Shown piece after piece: positions 1 to 11,436 of a stretch of 64,000 nucleotides of DNA. Made by a program: the position numbers and the translations under genes. The notes under the pieces are model-generated. The model saw only the letters and a list, made by a program, of their open reading frames with translations. It was not told the origin of the DNA and made no database searches. How positions within the stretch are numbered: position 1 is the first letter of the stretch; every line of letters begins with the position of its first letter. The stretch lies in NCBI GenBank assembly GCA_035610835.1, contig CM069452.1:4492171-4556170 (forward strand), read 5' to 3'. The stretch is from Ophiura sarsii (Eukaryota > Echinodermata > Ophiuroidea > Amphilepidida > Ophiuridae).

Positions 1-1193
1 AAACTCCATGTACCCCTTTCCGAATTTCGCGGAGACTGCTTCATAAAATACCCATAGTAATTTCATGATAAGGTCTGACGATGACACTCGAAAACATACT
101 CCTTTTATGCGATCCAACATTTGTGATGACTTTGCCGGGAGCCGGGCTTTCTAGTTAGCAACATCACTTATTGACATTGTGCTTAGTTGTTAGGCTTATT
201 TGCCTTTTAATAGTTCACTATCTTCTTGTGAGTAAAAAAACCTGCAATATAGTGGAAAGAAGCCATCTTGTATTTAAAACCGAGTTTATGTTTGACATTA
301 TTAAAACGGTTCTAAGAATATCATTATTTATTACTAATTTCATGTAAAAATATGATGTCACTACTCGCATTTTTAGTTTGCCTTTGGTGACCCTTTTTAA
401 CCATGAACCTATTTCACCTGCTATAGTCCATGCATGAAAAACCAAAAAAACATGCATTTAATTAAGATTAATGCGTCTCTCACTGAAATTTGAAAATGTT
501 AGTAAATTGGCGTTATCACTCCTTTTTTGTTTATATGGGAGATAAAATAATCAATTTTAAATACATAACCCATGCTATGAATTGCTTATAAAATAATGTT
601 CTAAATTTGAATAAAAACAAAATTATACCAAATATTTGTTGGCGCCATATTCAAATGAGTGACTGAAATGTGTGCAATTTCAATTGAAAATCACTGTGCT
701 CGTGGACAAACAAGTAAATTGGGTTGTGCAGCAAAACATTTCACCAAAGACAAACGAAAAATACGTATGACTTCATTTTTTCACATGAAGTTTGGAACAA
801 ATAGGGCCCTACATGATTATTGCAACGTTTAGTAAAGTTTCAAACTTCAACTTGGTTTGGAAAACAAGATGGCCTTTTTTCACTATTGCAGTTTTTGGAC
901 TCACCCTGTAGGCCTAGTTCTAACTACTTTTTTATCATATTATTTTGTTTTTGACTGAAGGATAGTATATCCACTTGAAACGTCGGTCTTATTTGTTACT
1001 TTATTTTTGCCCCTAAGCATTGTGAATTGTGATATATATTTTTTAACAGCCGAGGCCAGTCGGTGTTATAGTGTTCTGCACCCGAGTTATCCTGCCATCT
1101 GAGTCTACGTTTAAAAGAGTCAGTAGGCATAATTGCATAATTTAATTGTTTTGATTTCTATCTATCTTTGACTATAATTATAAGGTTTTTTAA
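1..1193. other. AT-rich stretch without a recognisable gene
   Basis: No credible coding frame is visible; the open frames are short and AT-rich. An isolated end motif ACTCACCCTGTA lies near 900-912. It matches the right end of the element annotated at 55607-56438, so a degraded relative may end here. A GAAACGTC motif near 978 resembles the one at 1345. Confidence 0.5.
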
Positions 1194-1828
1194 ATGGCAA
1201 GATCCGGGGCAAGATCTTTTCCATTATGCAGGGTGCACCATCTATTGATGATTTTGTTTAGAAAGTGGATTTTTCTGCAGATTTATATTTCTGATCATAT
1301 CATAAATATATCATTTTTACCTTCGATAAAGATTCTGTTAGAATCGAAACGTCAGGTCCTCTTATATTTATTACATTTACTTACACAGGCTATTTTTGTG
1401 GATGAGCAGTTTGCATTCAGCTTTTACATTATAAATATATTCTAAGTGACAGAGCGATACGATTCCTAATTAGGGAGCGGTCACTATTTACGCCAGGGGG
1501 GGGAATGGAGGATTTCCATCTATTTTCCCCACATTTTTTCATGTTCCCCCTTTTGTCTTCCAAAAAAATTTCAGGTTCCCCCCATCCATCAGGTAAAAAA
1601 GTTGATGTTCCCCCTCCCTATTAAAACAAATCCTCGCCCTATAATTAGATGGTACTCAGTGAGTAAAACAGTGTCTCAATGTAGAATAATGATTTAATTG
1701 TTATAAACATATTTAATAAAGTACACATATTTAAAATTTCACAGATGATGAGGTCAATCATACAAGTACTCAATCCAATGTAGAAAATACCATAAGATTG
1801 AAGCTGCTTCAATATTAACTTGATATTG

Positions 1829-1975
1829 ACAGCAGCATTGATGAAATACTGACATTGCTATCTACTGCTGATAGCAGCATTGATGAAATACTGACATTGC
1901 TATCTACTGCTGATAGCAGCATTGATGAAATACTGACATTGATATCTACTGCTGATAGCAGCATTGGTGAAATAC
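1829..1975. repeat. Tandem repeat, 42-bp unit, about 3.4 copies
   Basis: AGCAGCATTG starts at 1831, 1873, 1915 and 1957, exactly 42 bp apart. The units are nearly identical. Each contains a small hairpin, TGCTATC with GATAGCA. The array lies inside the 3.16-kb element. Confidence 0.85.
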
Positions 1976-2830
1976 AATGCCACAACTACATATAAAACAC
2001 AAACTTTTGAAACAGGATGTGTGAAAGTTTTGATTTTGAAAATCAGTACCACAATTGCCCACATTGTTTCGGTTGTGTGTAGGGTGGGCAGTCAAATTAA
2101 TATGAATATTAATATTTTAAAATTAATATTAATATTTTAAATTCCAAAAATCCAAAGTACATGTGACTAAAAAATCATCTATCAACATATTTATAGGTAG
2201 CACTCCGTTTAATCCAAGGAATACATTGCTTTTATACAAGGTAAACACTTGACGACATGCAACACATGTACTATTCGCAACAACTACTCTGATGGGGGTA
2301 CATATTGTCAGCTAAATATATGGTTGTTATGTGGATTTTTGTCATTTTGCACAAGCTATTTTATGTTCAAATTTGCTTTGTAATTCTTTGTTTTTTGATA
2401 TTTCTGCTCTAAAAATGATTTGAATTTGATTTCAGACATAGTGTAAAGCTTTTAGTGTTTTAGTAATAATTGGTATATATTACAATGAAACTCATTTTTG
2501 CCCAAAATGCCACTCACAACACTCTTGCATTGAGCTGACAATTTACTTTCATATTGGTTTACATCAAAATAGTATAAAGGGTCAGTGTTGCCAGTCAATA
2601 AAAGATTATGGTTATGTACACTATACTGACAAATGATTCAATATGAGAGAAAATTATGCATCCTGATTTTGCATAAAAAGAACTCCAGTTGAAAAATCCA
2701 AATAAATTTGGTATCTGACCTTTAAATTCTTGCCATTGCATTTCTCCAAGATCCTGCTTTCCTTCCTCGCCTTGTGACTACAACATGTTCTTCCATGATG
2801 TCCTCATCGTCACTGTCACTTGAGTCAGAT

Positions 2831-3820
2831 TCAAGAACACCATATTCCCTCGTCATTGTCTTCACTCTCAATACTTTCACTTTCAACTTGATCACTGTCT
2901 TCACCTGCCCCTTCAGCCCCTTCGGTCTCTTCAGCAGAGTCACTTTCTACATTGTCAGTGTCACTTGATGTTTCCATGTGGATGTGTCTTGTAATCATTT
3001 GGATTTTTTCACGCTTGTTTCCTGTAATTCTGAGACTGTGTTTGTTGAGATATTTGTTCAGTTCACTAACTACAAGGGTAGAGAGTGATCCGTTGCCTAC
3101 TAGTTCATGCCAATCGTAGTCGTCGTACTCAAGTCGCTCCCTTTCACCTCGTTCCATGGTACGCTGTCGTTTTCTCATATTGTCCTTACACTGCAAGTGG
3201 TGAAGGTGATTCACATATTTTTGAACCAACTCAACACTGACTGCAAATTCTGCGGAAAATGCGTCGATGGCCTCTTTATCTGTGGCTGACAGCACCTCTT
3301 CTCGGAATTTTATCTTCAGTTGTGCCCGAGGGAGAAAATCGTCAACTACACGGAACCTATCACCATTCATGGAAGGGGTATTAAATACGTCCATGTAATG
3401 CCCTGGATTCTCCCTGTCTGGCATAGGCTGCGGTATTCGAGATGCTGCGGGCCCTACAAAGTTATGAGCATGGCAATAGTCACAAAGTTGGCCATTTTCA
3501 TCTGCGCAGCTGTGTTTTAGGTACTCAGTGAACAGTTCTCCAGTTTGGTAATGCTTTGATATAAAATTACTTATTTTTTGATAGTAGTGGTAGCCAGGAT
3601 TGCCAGGTTTCATTATAGCCTGCGGGGAAAATACTGACTCGGTGTAAAGCATCTGAACAGGTTTGGAGATGTATGCAGAGATATACCCAGATGGTGCTTT
3701 TGCATCATCAATTCTTTCTGTCACCTCCTGAGCTACCATCCAGGCATTTCTCTGCATACGTTCTTCATCATGTTTGTGGAATTGGTCAATGGTCATGGCT
3801 TTGATTTGGCCTTCAGTCAT
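2831..3820 (-). CDS. Unrecognised transposon-borne protein with SAP-like segment and acidic tail
   Basis: This 329-residue frame is the only long one in the 3.16-kb TTA element, so it is probably the element's own protein or the last exon of a larger one. The frame stays open for a short distance upstream of the first Met, reading GGCIAKLFHG before a stop, so an upstream exon is possible. A cysteine cluster (SCADENGQLCDYC) lies near residues 107-119. Residues around 245-275 (LVVSELNKYLNKHSLRITG onward) look like a SAP-type helix-extended-helix DNA-binding motif. The last 45 residues are very rich in Glu, Asp and Ser. No DDE/D catalytic signature could be identified. Function unknown; a DNA-binding accessory or C-terminal transposase segment is inference. 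Confidence 0.5.
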   Translation of the reverse strand: MTEGQIKAMTIDQFHKHDEERMQRNAWMVAQEVTERIDDAKAPSGYISAYISKPVQMLYTESVFSPQAIMKPGNPGYHYYQKISNFISKHYQTGELFTEYLKHSCADENGQLCDYCHAHNFVGPAASRIPQPMPDRENPGHYMDVFNTPSMNGDRFRVVDDFLPRAQLKIKFREEVLSATDKEAIDAFSAEFAVSVELVQKYVNHLHHLQCKDNMRKRQRTMERGERERLEYDDYDWHELVGNGSLSTLVVSELNKYLNKHSLRITGNKREKIQMITRHIHMETSSDTDNVESDSAEETEGAEGAGEDSDQVESESIESEDNDEGIWCS

Positions 3821-4841
3821 GCCATGGAACAGTTTGGCTATACAACCACCGGTGTATACAACATTTTATAATTATGTCGCCTTTTGAACTTGAACATATA
3901 ATGCACATTGTACATTATTGTTGTATATTGTAGTTTAAAGCTTAGAGTGGGTACGACGACACCCTGACCAATTTTGTGACTTGATTTTTAATTTAGTGTT
4001 TGGAAGTTGAAAATATTGGTTTTCACACAGTTTTTAATGTAATTCCACATCAGTTGTCTGTACTGAAATAAAATGACATTGTTTTGTTCCTTTGAACATT
4101 TCTTTTATTAAACTTGGTCCAAGAGGTTGCTCTGTTTTTTGAGAAAATGCACAAAGTCTTCAAAGATAAAAGGCCCGGGGATGTCGTACCTCTTTAAAGA
4201 GTTTGGTCGCAAACCGTCTATATTCATTACAGTAGATTTTCAGAACAAATTATAGTGCAACTGTAATCAGTAGATCTGTAGCAAAACTGTTATTAATATT
4301 AAAGTTATTAAAGTACAACTGAGGATACTATTGTATAATTATTTGTACTGTGTCTTGTATTCAGGGATGTCCTTTCAGGCATGTACTACCAGTCAACAAT
4401 CTCAACATGGATTTGGGTATTACAGTTTACATGTATTAAAAAAAATTAAAAATGTCAACAACAAAAATCTACCCCTTATTATTTTTTTCCCCACACGTGT
4501 AAAAAAAAAAATTCGCGTTCCCCCCTCAGTTGATTTTTAAATATTCGCGTTCCCCCCTGTATGTATAGATTTTTTTTCGCGTTCCCCCCTTAACTCCTCC
4601 ATTCCCCCCCCTGGCGTAAATAATGCCCGCTCCCTTACTTCACTCTAAATTCACTCTAAATAACCATGATTTTGAAGTAATTAGGCCGGGGAATCGTATC
4701 GCTCTGTAACTCAGAATATATTTATGATTTATGATCAGAAATGTAATCTGCAAGAAAATCTACTTTCTAACCAAAATCATATAGAGCCCCCCTCCCCCCC
4801 CCCCCCCCCCCCCCCCGTAGAAAAGATCACATACTATGCCT

Positions 4842-5284
4842 TTAACTTCATGAAATACTTGTTTTCCATCTGTTTTTGTTGTTTTTATTTTCATTTGTGT
4901 TTGTTTTTGTGGTTGTTTCATAATAACGTATTCATTCACAAAGTTTGAGGGTCGAGTTGATGAGTGGTCGAGACAGTGGTGGTCTGTATTATAATTACCC
5001 AGTTGACATATATTTTTTCACAAAGCCACAAATAAAACAAATACAGGATTGGCAAGAGGGGTGGTGAGTTCTGAATAACTGAGTTATTGAATGAGTTTTG
5101 AGGCGAGCGTGAAGGCAGTTATTCATTTATAAGTCGAGTCGAGTTATGAGGTGGGTAGGGTTTTGTGTAGAAGTCCCAATGCAAATCTGAGACGAATTTT
5201 AGTTTCGTCTCAGTAGGCCTACTTATCTCACTGAAATTCAGTGAAATGACAATTGGTCATGCCCTAACTACAGTCATGCGTTAA
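4842..5284. other. Short spacer between two family A MITEs
   Basis: AT-rich sequence with GAGTTGATGAGT-like purine stretches. No gene or repeat structure recognised. Confidence 0.4.
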
Positions 5285-5665
5285 AGGCATATTATGTGAT
5301 CTTTTCCAGAGAGCGCTCTCTATTCATGATTTTTTTTAGAAAGTAGATTTTCTTGCAGATTTACATTTCCGATCATAAATCATACATACATTCCAAATTA
5401 CAGAGCGATACGATTCCTATTTACCTCAAAATCATGGTTTTAGAGTGAATTTAGAGTGAAATATAAACTGTCGGAATTCCGACAGTTTATTTTCACTCTA
5501 AAACCATGATTTTGAAGTAATTAAGAATCGTATCGCCCTGTAACTTGGAATGTATGCATGATTTATGATCAGAAATGTAAATCTGCAAGAAAACCTGCCT
5601 TCAATTTGTTTTTTCGATGTTGAGGGCGTTCCCTGGAAAGATCACATAATATCAGACATATACCT
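5285..5665. mobile_element. Fold-back MITE family A, copy 2 (intact)
   Basis: Almost the whole 381 bp is one inverted repeat, starting AGGCATATTATGTGATC and closing with its complement around a GTCGGAATTCCGAC centre. TTAA flanks both sides (5281-5284, 5666-5669). No coding potential. TTAA duplications point to mobilisation by a piggyBac- or Kolobok-type transposase (family knowledge). Confidence 0.85.
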
Positions 5666-5849
5666 TTAACCAGTCACCGGGCGGGCCACACGAAAGGGGC
5701 AGGGAGGGACATGTCCCTTCCAGTCGTGACCTTTTCACACTAGTCCAAGTGTTTTAAAACTCATCATAGCGAGACTAATATACATTTGGCGTGGCATCCA
5801 ATGTTATCATTATGTGTTGGACCGTTGGATACCTCAAAACATCGGTTAA

Positions 5850-6025
5850 AGGTAGGCCTATATTATGTGATCTTTTCCAGGGAACGCCCTCAACATAGAA
5901 AAAAAATTGCAAGCATGCTGATCATAAATCGTACCGTGACATTCCAAATTACAGGGCGATATGAAACTTGATTTATACTTCAAAATCATGGTTTTAGGAG
6001 TGAAAATAAACTGTCGGATCACATA
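5850..6025. mobile_element. MITE family A, copy 3 (right arm deleted)
   Basis: It begins after TTAA (5846-5849) and follows the family A left arm to the palindrome centre AACTGTCGG. It then jumps directly to the terminal GATCACATAA, so nearly the whole right arm is missing. Confidence 0.65.
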
Positions 6026-6479
6026 AATGTTGAAACATGTAGAAAACCTATATACATTTTGTTTTAGTGACCCCCTCTATTACAATACAATGTTATTAAT
6101 TTCATTACCCCAGCCTATTTTGTGTAAAAAAACTACTTGTGAGCCCCAGGATATTTGGGATCCATCCACCCCCCCCCCCCCCCCCCCCCCCTTACCGAGG
6201 GATATGACAGCCTTAGAGCTAAGTGAAATGTATGTTGATTTGATGCATTGACTTTTCGGGTAACGGGTTTGATATCACTCACGGTATAATAGGAGTAGTA
6301 GGCTCATTATATTTGGTGAAATAAAGCTCGTGTGGCAAATATTGGATCAAGATTATTTCTTTTCTCATGTCCGAAGGCTGACAGCAAAATTGATTTGTTG
6401 GGAGTGGCTCTTTTAACTTCATTCTTTTCTATCTTTTCTTACTATCATTTCATTCGGCCATCATGCTTATATAGACTGT

Positions 6480-6972
6480 TTAACGCTTTCCACGCGGCTG
6501 GCAGTAATCCTTCAGATAGACCTTGACAAATAAAGGTATATTATGTGATCTTTCCAAGGAACGCCCTCAACATCGAAAAAAAATTGAATCGGAAGATTCT
6601 CTTGCAGATTTACATTTCTGATCATAAATCGTACATACATTCCAAGTTACAGGGCGATACGATTCTTAATTACTTCAAAATCATGATTTTAGAGTGAAAA
6701 TAAACTGTCGGATAACTCCGACAGTTTATATTTTTACTCTAATTCACTCTAAAACTGATTTGAGGTAATTAGGAATCGTATCGCTCTGTAACTTGGAATA
6801 TGTATGATTTATGATCAGAAATGTAAATCGGCAAGAAAATCTACTTTCTAAAAAAAATAATGAATAGAGGGCGCTATCTGGAAAAGATCACATAATACGC
6901 CTTTAAGAAAGGTTTCTGAAAAATCTGTTTTGTATTTCCGGGTAAAACCAACAGCCGCGTGGAAAGTGTTAA
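6480..6972. mobile_element. MITE family D, copy 1, split by a family A copy
   Basis: The ends TTAACGCTTTCCACGCGG and CCGCGTGGAAAGTGTTAA are inverted repeats. The body matches the copies at 21170-21406 and 53929-54156. A family A MITE sits in the middle (6534-6902), so A inserted after D. Confidence 0.75.
6534..6902. mobile_element. MITE family A, copy 4 (nested in family D)
   Basis: Full-length palindromic family A element with the central hairpin near 6713. TTAA follows at 6903-6906; the left flank is changed to ATAA. Confidence 0.8.
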
Positions 6973-7080
6973 GCCTGGCACGAGCATTTTGCTTAAGTCT
7001 GGTCCCTTCAGGACCCAAGCGTGTGTCCGTACAAACCGTGTAAACAAACAAACAAACAAACAAACACCCAACAACAAACA
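6973..7080 (+). repeat. Hairpin repeat with (AAAC)n tail, family P, copy 1
   Basis: The core CTGGTCCCTTCAGGACCCAA followed by GCGTGTGTCCGTAC ends in repeated AAAC. The same core and tail occur at 9371-9460 and, inverted, at 57404-57515. A short conserved core with a simple-sequence tail suggests a SINE-like retroposon (inference). Confidence 0.55.
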
Positions 7081-7419
7081 AATATGTAATTATAGTAGGC
7101 CCGGCCCTACATACTCTGAATTGAAACACAGAATTTCGTTTTTTAAATAAAGCCATTCCACAAATCATCCACACTAAAACTCGCAACCACGCTTAAACTC
7201 GCTCCACAACTCACACACGTTTCAATAACTCGTCGACAACATCATACCGTACTTTAAAACTCCTCACACTCGACAGCACCCCACAAATTAACTCACTGAT
7301 TCGTTCCATTGACAGCTTTGCCGACAAAAAACGCCCAAATTTTCACTTTGGGTGTATTTCGCTGACAAAGGAAGTGATGAAATCCCCAGCCGCGGCTTCC
7401 AAAATCGGAAGTTATTTGA

Positions 7420-8086
7420 GCCCTCATTACAAAAGTATATGATAAAAACTGGGATTTTTTTATTTTTACAATTGTATTACATGTATGATAACAGACGACG
7501 CTGGACATAGGCGTATTGCCGCGTATTCACGAGTATTCAGGTTAAAATATGCGAACGAGGTTACCTGATCAAGTGAATGGGACGACCGCTTAACAACGGT
7601 TTAAATTCAAAAAATAGCATTTACAATTGGGATGATTAGCCATCCCGAACGGTTTTGGATTGGAAATTTTTTCTTCTAACCTATGATGAATTTTATGGGG
7701 TCATATAATCAAAATCCATTGTTACATTGAAACCAACGGAAATTCAAAATTAACGGCCGTTCGTAGCCACCGTCGTCTGTATGATAAGGATTAAGAAAAA
7801 TACCCCCTCTTTGTACAACAAAACTTTGATTCAAAAATGCTGGTAGACTCCGCAACAGCATTTTATACATGGTTACACCAAGGAGTTATCATTGTAGGCC
7901 TACTAACTCCTTGGTTATAAGGGTGGTATTCCAACCCGGGATTCCAACATATTAGAAATATTGTAATCAAGTTCGGCTGGGTTTTTTCGTAGAAACAACA
8001 ATAATGGCAATTTTTAATTTTCATCTTGAATTCTGAAGTATGAATTAATTAAAATTAAAAAATATCAACATGACACTTGTGTCCCT
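7420..8086. mobile_element. MITE family Q, left-truncated copy split by another MITE
   Basis: It matches the complete copy at 29092-29479 from GCCCTCA...GATAAAAACTGGGATT to the terminal GTGTCCCT followed by TTAA at 8087-8090. The left terminus is missing. A 290-bp element interrupts it at 7491-7780. Confidence 0.6.
7491..7780. mobile_element. 290-bp MITE nested in family Q
   Basis: It is bounded by ACAGACGACG and CGTCGTCTGT. ATGATA lies on both sides as a direct repeat (7485-7490, 7781-7786). The flanking family Q sequence joins when the element is removed. Confidence 0.7.
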
Positions 8087-8692
8087 TTAATTCAAGACCT
8101 TCAAGAAAGTAAGAGCTTATTACTAATGCTCATGCTTTTGCTTCAAACATAAGGAGCGTTGTGAAAATGCTGTGTTATGACTTCGACTCTACTATAGGCC
8201 TACTAAACCCGGAATTAGGCATTTAGGTTTTTGGACACTAGCTTGGTAATTATAATATCCATCTTCACCTGGTACGTGGAATATCTCAAATTATAGGGAA
8301 GATTTTTTTAAACAAATTTATGATTTAGTATTTTTGCATAGGAGCTATATTTTTGGAGTTCAATGGCATTTACCTGGTAGTTACTTCTTTGAGTGTGGGT
8401 AGACTGACTCGACTAATAGCGTCTTTGTCTTTTCCGGCCTGCCCGGTCGGATTTATAAATGTCTAAAAATGGAAAACACGATTTAAATTTGGCAACAGGC
8501 TAAATTTGAATACACATGTTCGTGCATGCATAATCAGACTCCATGATACTCGCGGGATATCGCGGGAAACCAATCAATTAGATCTGGGGGCCATCAACAC
8601 TTAGATATTGCCAGGCCTCGTTGATGATACGCCCAATTGGGATACTTTACTGTAGAGGTCTCAAATGGGCATAATTACAGTTTTAAAGTTAA
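8087..8692. other. Stretch without recognised features
   Basis: AT-rich, with scattered TAGGCCTA sites. No gene, RNA or mobile-element ends could be supported here. Confidence 0.4.
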
Positions 8693-9370
8693 AGGCATAT
8701 TAGGGAGTGTTCATTATTTACGCCAGGGGTTGGGGGGTTGGGGGTGGAGGATTTCAGTGTTTTTGAACCTTTTTTCCAAGTTCCCCCATCTCAAGTTTTT
8801 AAAATTTCAGGTTCCCCTTGACTAGGCCTAGGCCTAGTAGAAAAAAAATTCATGTTCCGCCAAATATTTTCAATTTATGCAATTTATAAATTGGCCAATA
8901 TCCATGAACCGCATATCGAATATTGTTTGATGGTCAAGAAATGATAAGACATCAATGATATCAAGGGCTATAGTGTCAGAAGGATCTGCATTGGGCCAAA
9001 AAAGGCACTATTTGCATATTGCGATGGAAAAAACCTTAGATTACAGGCGGACACTGCAGAACTTCAAGTGAAGTTAGACTGTCAGTCCTTTATCAAATTG
9101 TGTATTTCTCCTTTTAGCGGGGTGAAATGAAAATACAATTTATTGAAGATCATATCAATAATCCATGTTTTTCACCAATAGAAAACAATGATATAAATTG
9201 TCAAAATTTGGGTTGGTACATTCTCTGGTTCATATTTTTTCCTAATAATAAAAAATCGGGCCGGTTATCGGACCGTTTAACATTTTTGATTCCGTCGCCT
9301 TTCAAACATGCACATACAGTGATAAAAAAGTTTTGAAGAGTTTGGTCGCAAACTATGTTGCTCTTATAGA

Positions 9371-9460
9371 AGAAATTTGCAGTGAGTCTGGTCCCTTCAG
9401 GACCCAAGCGTGTGTCTGTATGGACCGACCGTATAAACGAAACAAACAAACAAACAAAGT
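9371..9460 (+). repeat. Hairpin repeat family P, copy 2
   Basis: It has the same CTGGTCCCTTCAGGACCCAA core and AAAC-rich tail as 6973-7080. It interrupts the homology between the two TTA elements, so it is a later insertion. Confidence 0.55.
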
Positions 9461-9640
9461 AGAATAGTTCAATACCAACATAGGCCTATAATAGTGCAAC
9501 TATTTTTTATCAGTATATTTGCAGCAAAGCTTTTGAAAGCATTAAAAATAAAGGTAGGCCTACAAATGAAAATACTCAATATTGTGTCTTGTATTCAGTC
9601 ACTTTCAGTGATGGCCTTCCAAGCATGAGGCTACATGTAG

Positions 9641-10429
9641 GGGAAGGTGGGGTAATGGCGGACACATTTTGTCAGAGAGGTATAACACACATATAATACG
9701 TCATATAACACTATAAAAATCATGTAAACACAAAGTACTGTGAAGGTTCTACCTTTTATCAAGTTTTTATCAACTCATCATTTTGAAATTCGAAGCTACG
9801 ACGCAATAAACAAAATGGCGTCGTCCGGGATTACCCCACACTCTGGGGGGTAATCCCGGACGTTATTTATCAATGGCAGCCCTCTTTTTATTGGACATAT
9901 AGCATTTCAATAGGAGTTAAAAACACCCTTTTTAAAAGTGTAGCAGAAATCAAAGAACAATGTCACATATTTATATGGTCAACAACTATTACCGATTTAT
10001 GATGTTAAATTGACCACGCCCATATTGGTTACCATGGAAACGGTACATGTCCGGGATTACCCCAATCCATATACAATGTATGGGCACATCCTCTTTTATT
10101 ATTATGCTCATCATTGTGACTCCGAATTCATTTCTTTTTTATCAGAAGGTATCATACATTACATAAAAAAATAATAAGACTTTGTTTTCCTTAATGTAGA
10201 AATACCAGTTTCAAAGAGAAATTAATGCACCAAAATATCAACTTGCCCAAAAAGTGATCATTGTAATTCTCGCGAGAATTTGCGAGACAACCATCCCATT
10301 TAGGTTTTGTGTGATTTCAATGGAGAGGCACCTAGCATCATAGGGTGGCAAAATACCACCTTCTTTCACCTGCCTTTAGATACAGCCCTGTCCGCGATTA
10401 CCCCGCGTCCGCCATTACCCCACCTTCCC
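9641..10429. mobile_element. Nested MITE with GGGAAGGTGGGGTAATGGC ends
   Basis: The termini GGGAAGGTGGGGTAATGGCG and GCCATTACCCCACCTTCCC are inverted. TA sits outside each end. The uninterrupted homologue at 4379-4390 reads GCATGTACTACC, which supports a TA target duplication. Internally, CCGGGATTACCCC-type motifs repeat four times in both orientations. No ORF. Confidence 0.75.
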
Positions 10430-10631
10430 TACTACCACCCTACTGAAAGTTTATACAGTGAAACTTGAAAAATCTCAAAAGTTTCTCGAATTGCATGTTT
10501 TGTAGGTCTTTAGTTGGTAATGGTACCAAAATCAGTGGTGTACATGTACATATATAAAATGTCAATTGTTTTTTATTCAAAAATCAGTAGTGAACAATGT
10601 CTACATTTATGTAATTTTAATCAGCCGTGTT

Positions 10632-11436
10632 GGGGAGAGCGGCTAGTCCGCCCTCTAATTTTCAGACTTGCCTAGCGGACTCAGTTTTCAAGTTAGAAAG
10701 CTATCCTACTTCCAAATGAAAGCTACGTTTCTTAGCTACATACCCTCATAGTTTCAGCACTCTAGAACATTTAGTAAGTGCAGGAGTAAGGAAAATAACC
10801 AACAGGGCGGACTTAACCCGCATACTACTCACGCCGGGGCAGGTTCGCCCTCTCGTAGTCCGGCTTCATAGGCAAGTTAAATATTGCAGAAACTATCAGT
10901 TATTCCATGTAAAGAATGATTAAAAGTCAACTAGACACAACTATGACATGATTAGGCCATGTGGCCCCAACATATGGACACATCATTTGTCCATTTATTA
11001 TGTTGGGGAAAGTCCGCTCCCTTCTAAGCGTATAAATGGGCATGGGCGGACTCGCGAAATGGGGCGAACTCGCCCCAGGGCTCATTTTTTGGTCAATCTC
11101 ATGGTATACCTACTAAACACGGAATGGGAAGTTTTTATCTGCATGATATGAGGCAAAGCCATTACCTTTTGAATGACCATAACAGTTACCATCGCTGTGA
11201 TGTCTTTAAATTAATGCAAGATTTTTAGTGACAAATAATTTTACTTTAATTATTCAAAAACAATTATTCAAGATATATCCTTATGGGAGATGTATCCGGG
11301 TCTGAAGTTTTAATAGTTACTTTGCTATGACCGGTGCAATCTAATTGCACCAGTCTGATACTTTTTCAACAGTCACGTGATGAGAAACACGTGGTGGGCG
11401 GACTTGCCCCGAGGGCGGACTAGCCCCGCTCTCCCC
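10632..11436. mobile_element. Nested MITE with GGGGAGAGCGGCTAGTCCGCC ends
   Basis: The left end GGGGAGAGCGGCTAGTCCGC and the right end GCGGACTAGCCCCGCTCTCC are inverted repeats. Related GGGCGGACT motifs recur inside (10805, 11043). It lies between two diverged copies of a 60-bp host segment (10548-10616 and 11443-11503), so a local duplication accompanied or preceded the insertion. Confidence 0.7.

Larger units (their letters stand above)
1473..4634. mobile_element. 3.16-kb DNA transposon with TTA target duplication (family E, copy 1)
   Basis: The ends are inverted repeats: GGGAGCGGTCACTATTTACG at 1473 and its near-complement closing at 4634, each continuing into a G- or C-rich tract. TTA stands directly outside both ends (1470-1472, 4635-4637), giving a 3-bp target duplication. 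The empty site TAATTAC is conserved in sister MITE copies, which confirms the boundaries. A 3-bp TWA duplication and GGG/CCC termini are typical of PIF/Harbinger elements, but no DDE transposase or Myb-like gene is visible, so the superfamily is only suggested. It contains a 42-bp tandem repeat and one long minus-strand ORF. Confidence 0.75.
1194..4841. mobile_element. Fold-back MITE family A, copy 1, split by a 3.16-kb element
   Basis: The outer halves (1194-1472 and 4635-4841) match the ends and arms of family A, seen intact at 5285-5665 and 59520-59894. TTAA flanks both ends (1190-1193 and 4842-4845). The left half carries an extra segment of about 130 bp (near 1300-1430). The right arm has a poly(C) run at 4794-4816 where other copies read GAGGGCG. 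The interruption lies at the TTA of the conserved CCTAATTACTTC arm. Confidence 0.7.

Noticed and set aside
4724..4948. Proline-rich frame (also at 6027-6251, 27877-28077 and 47348-47638)
   Set aside because: The prolines or glycines come from poly(C)/poly(G) tracts in repeats.
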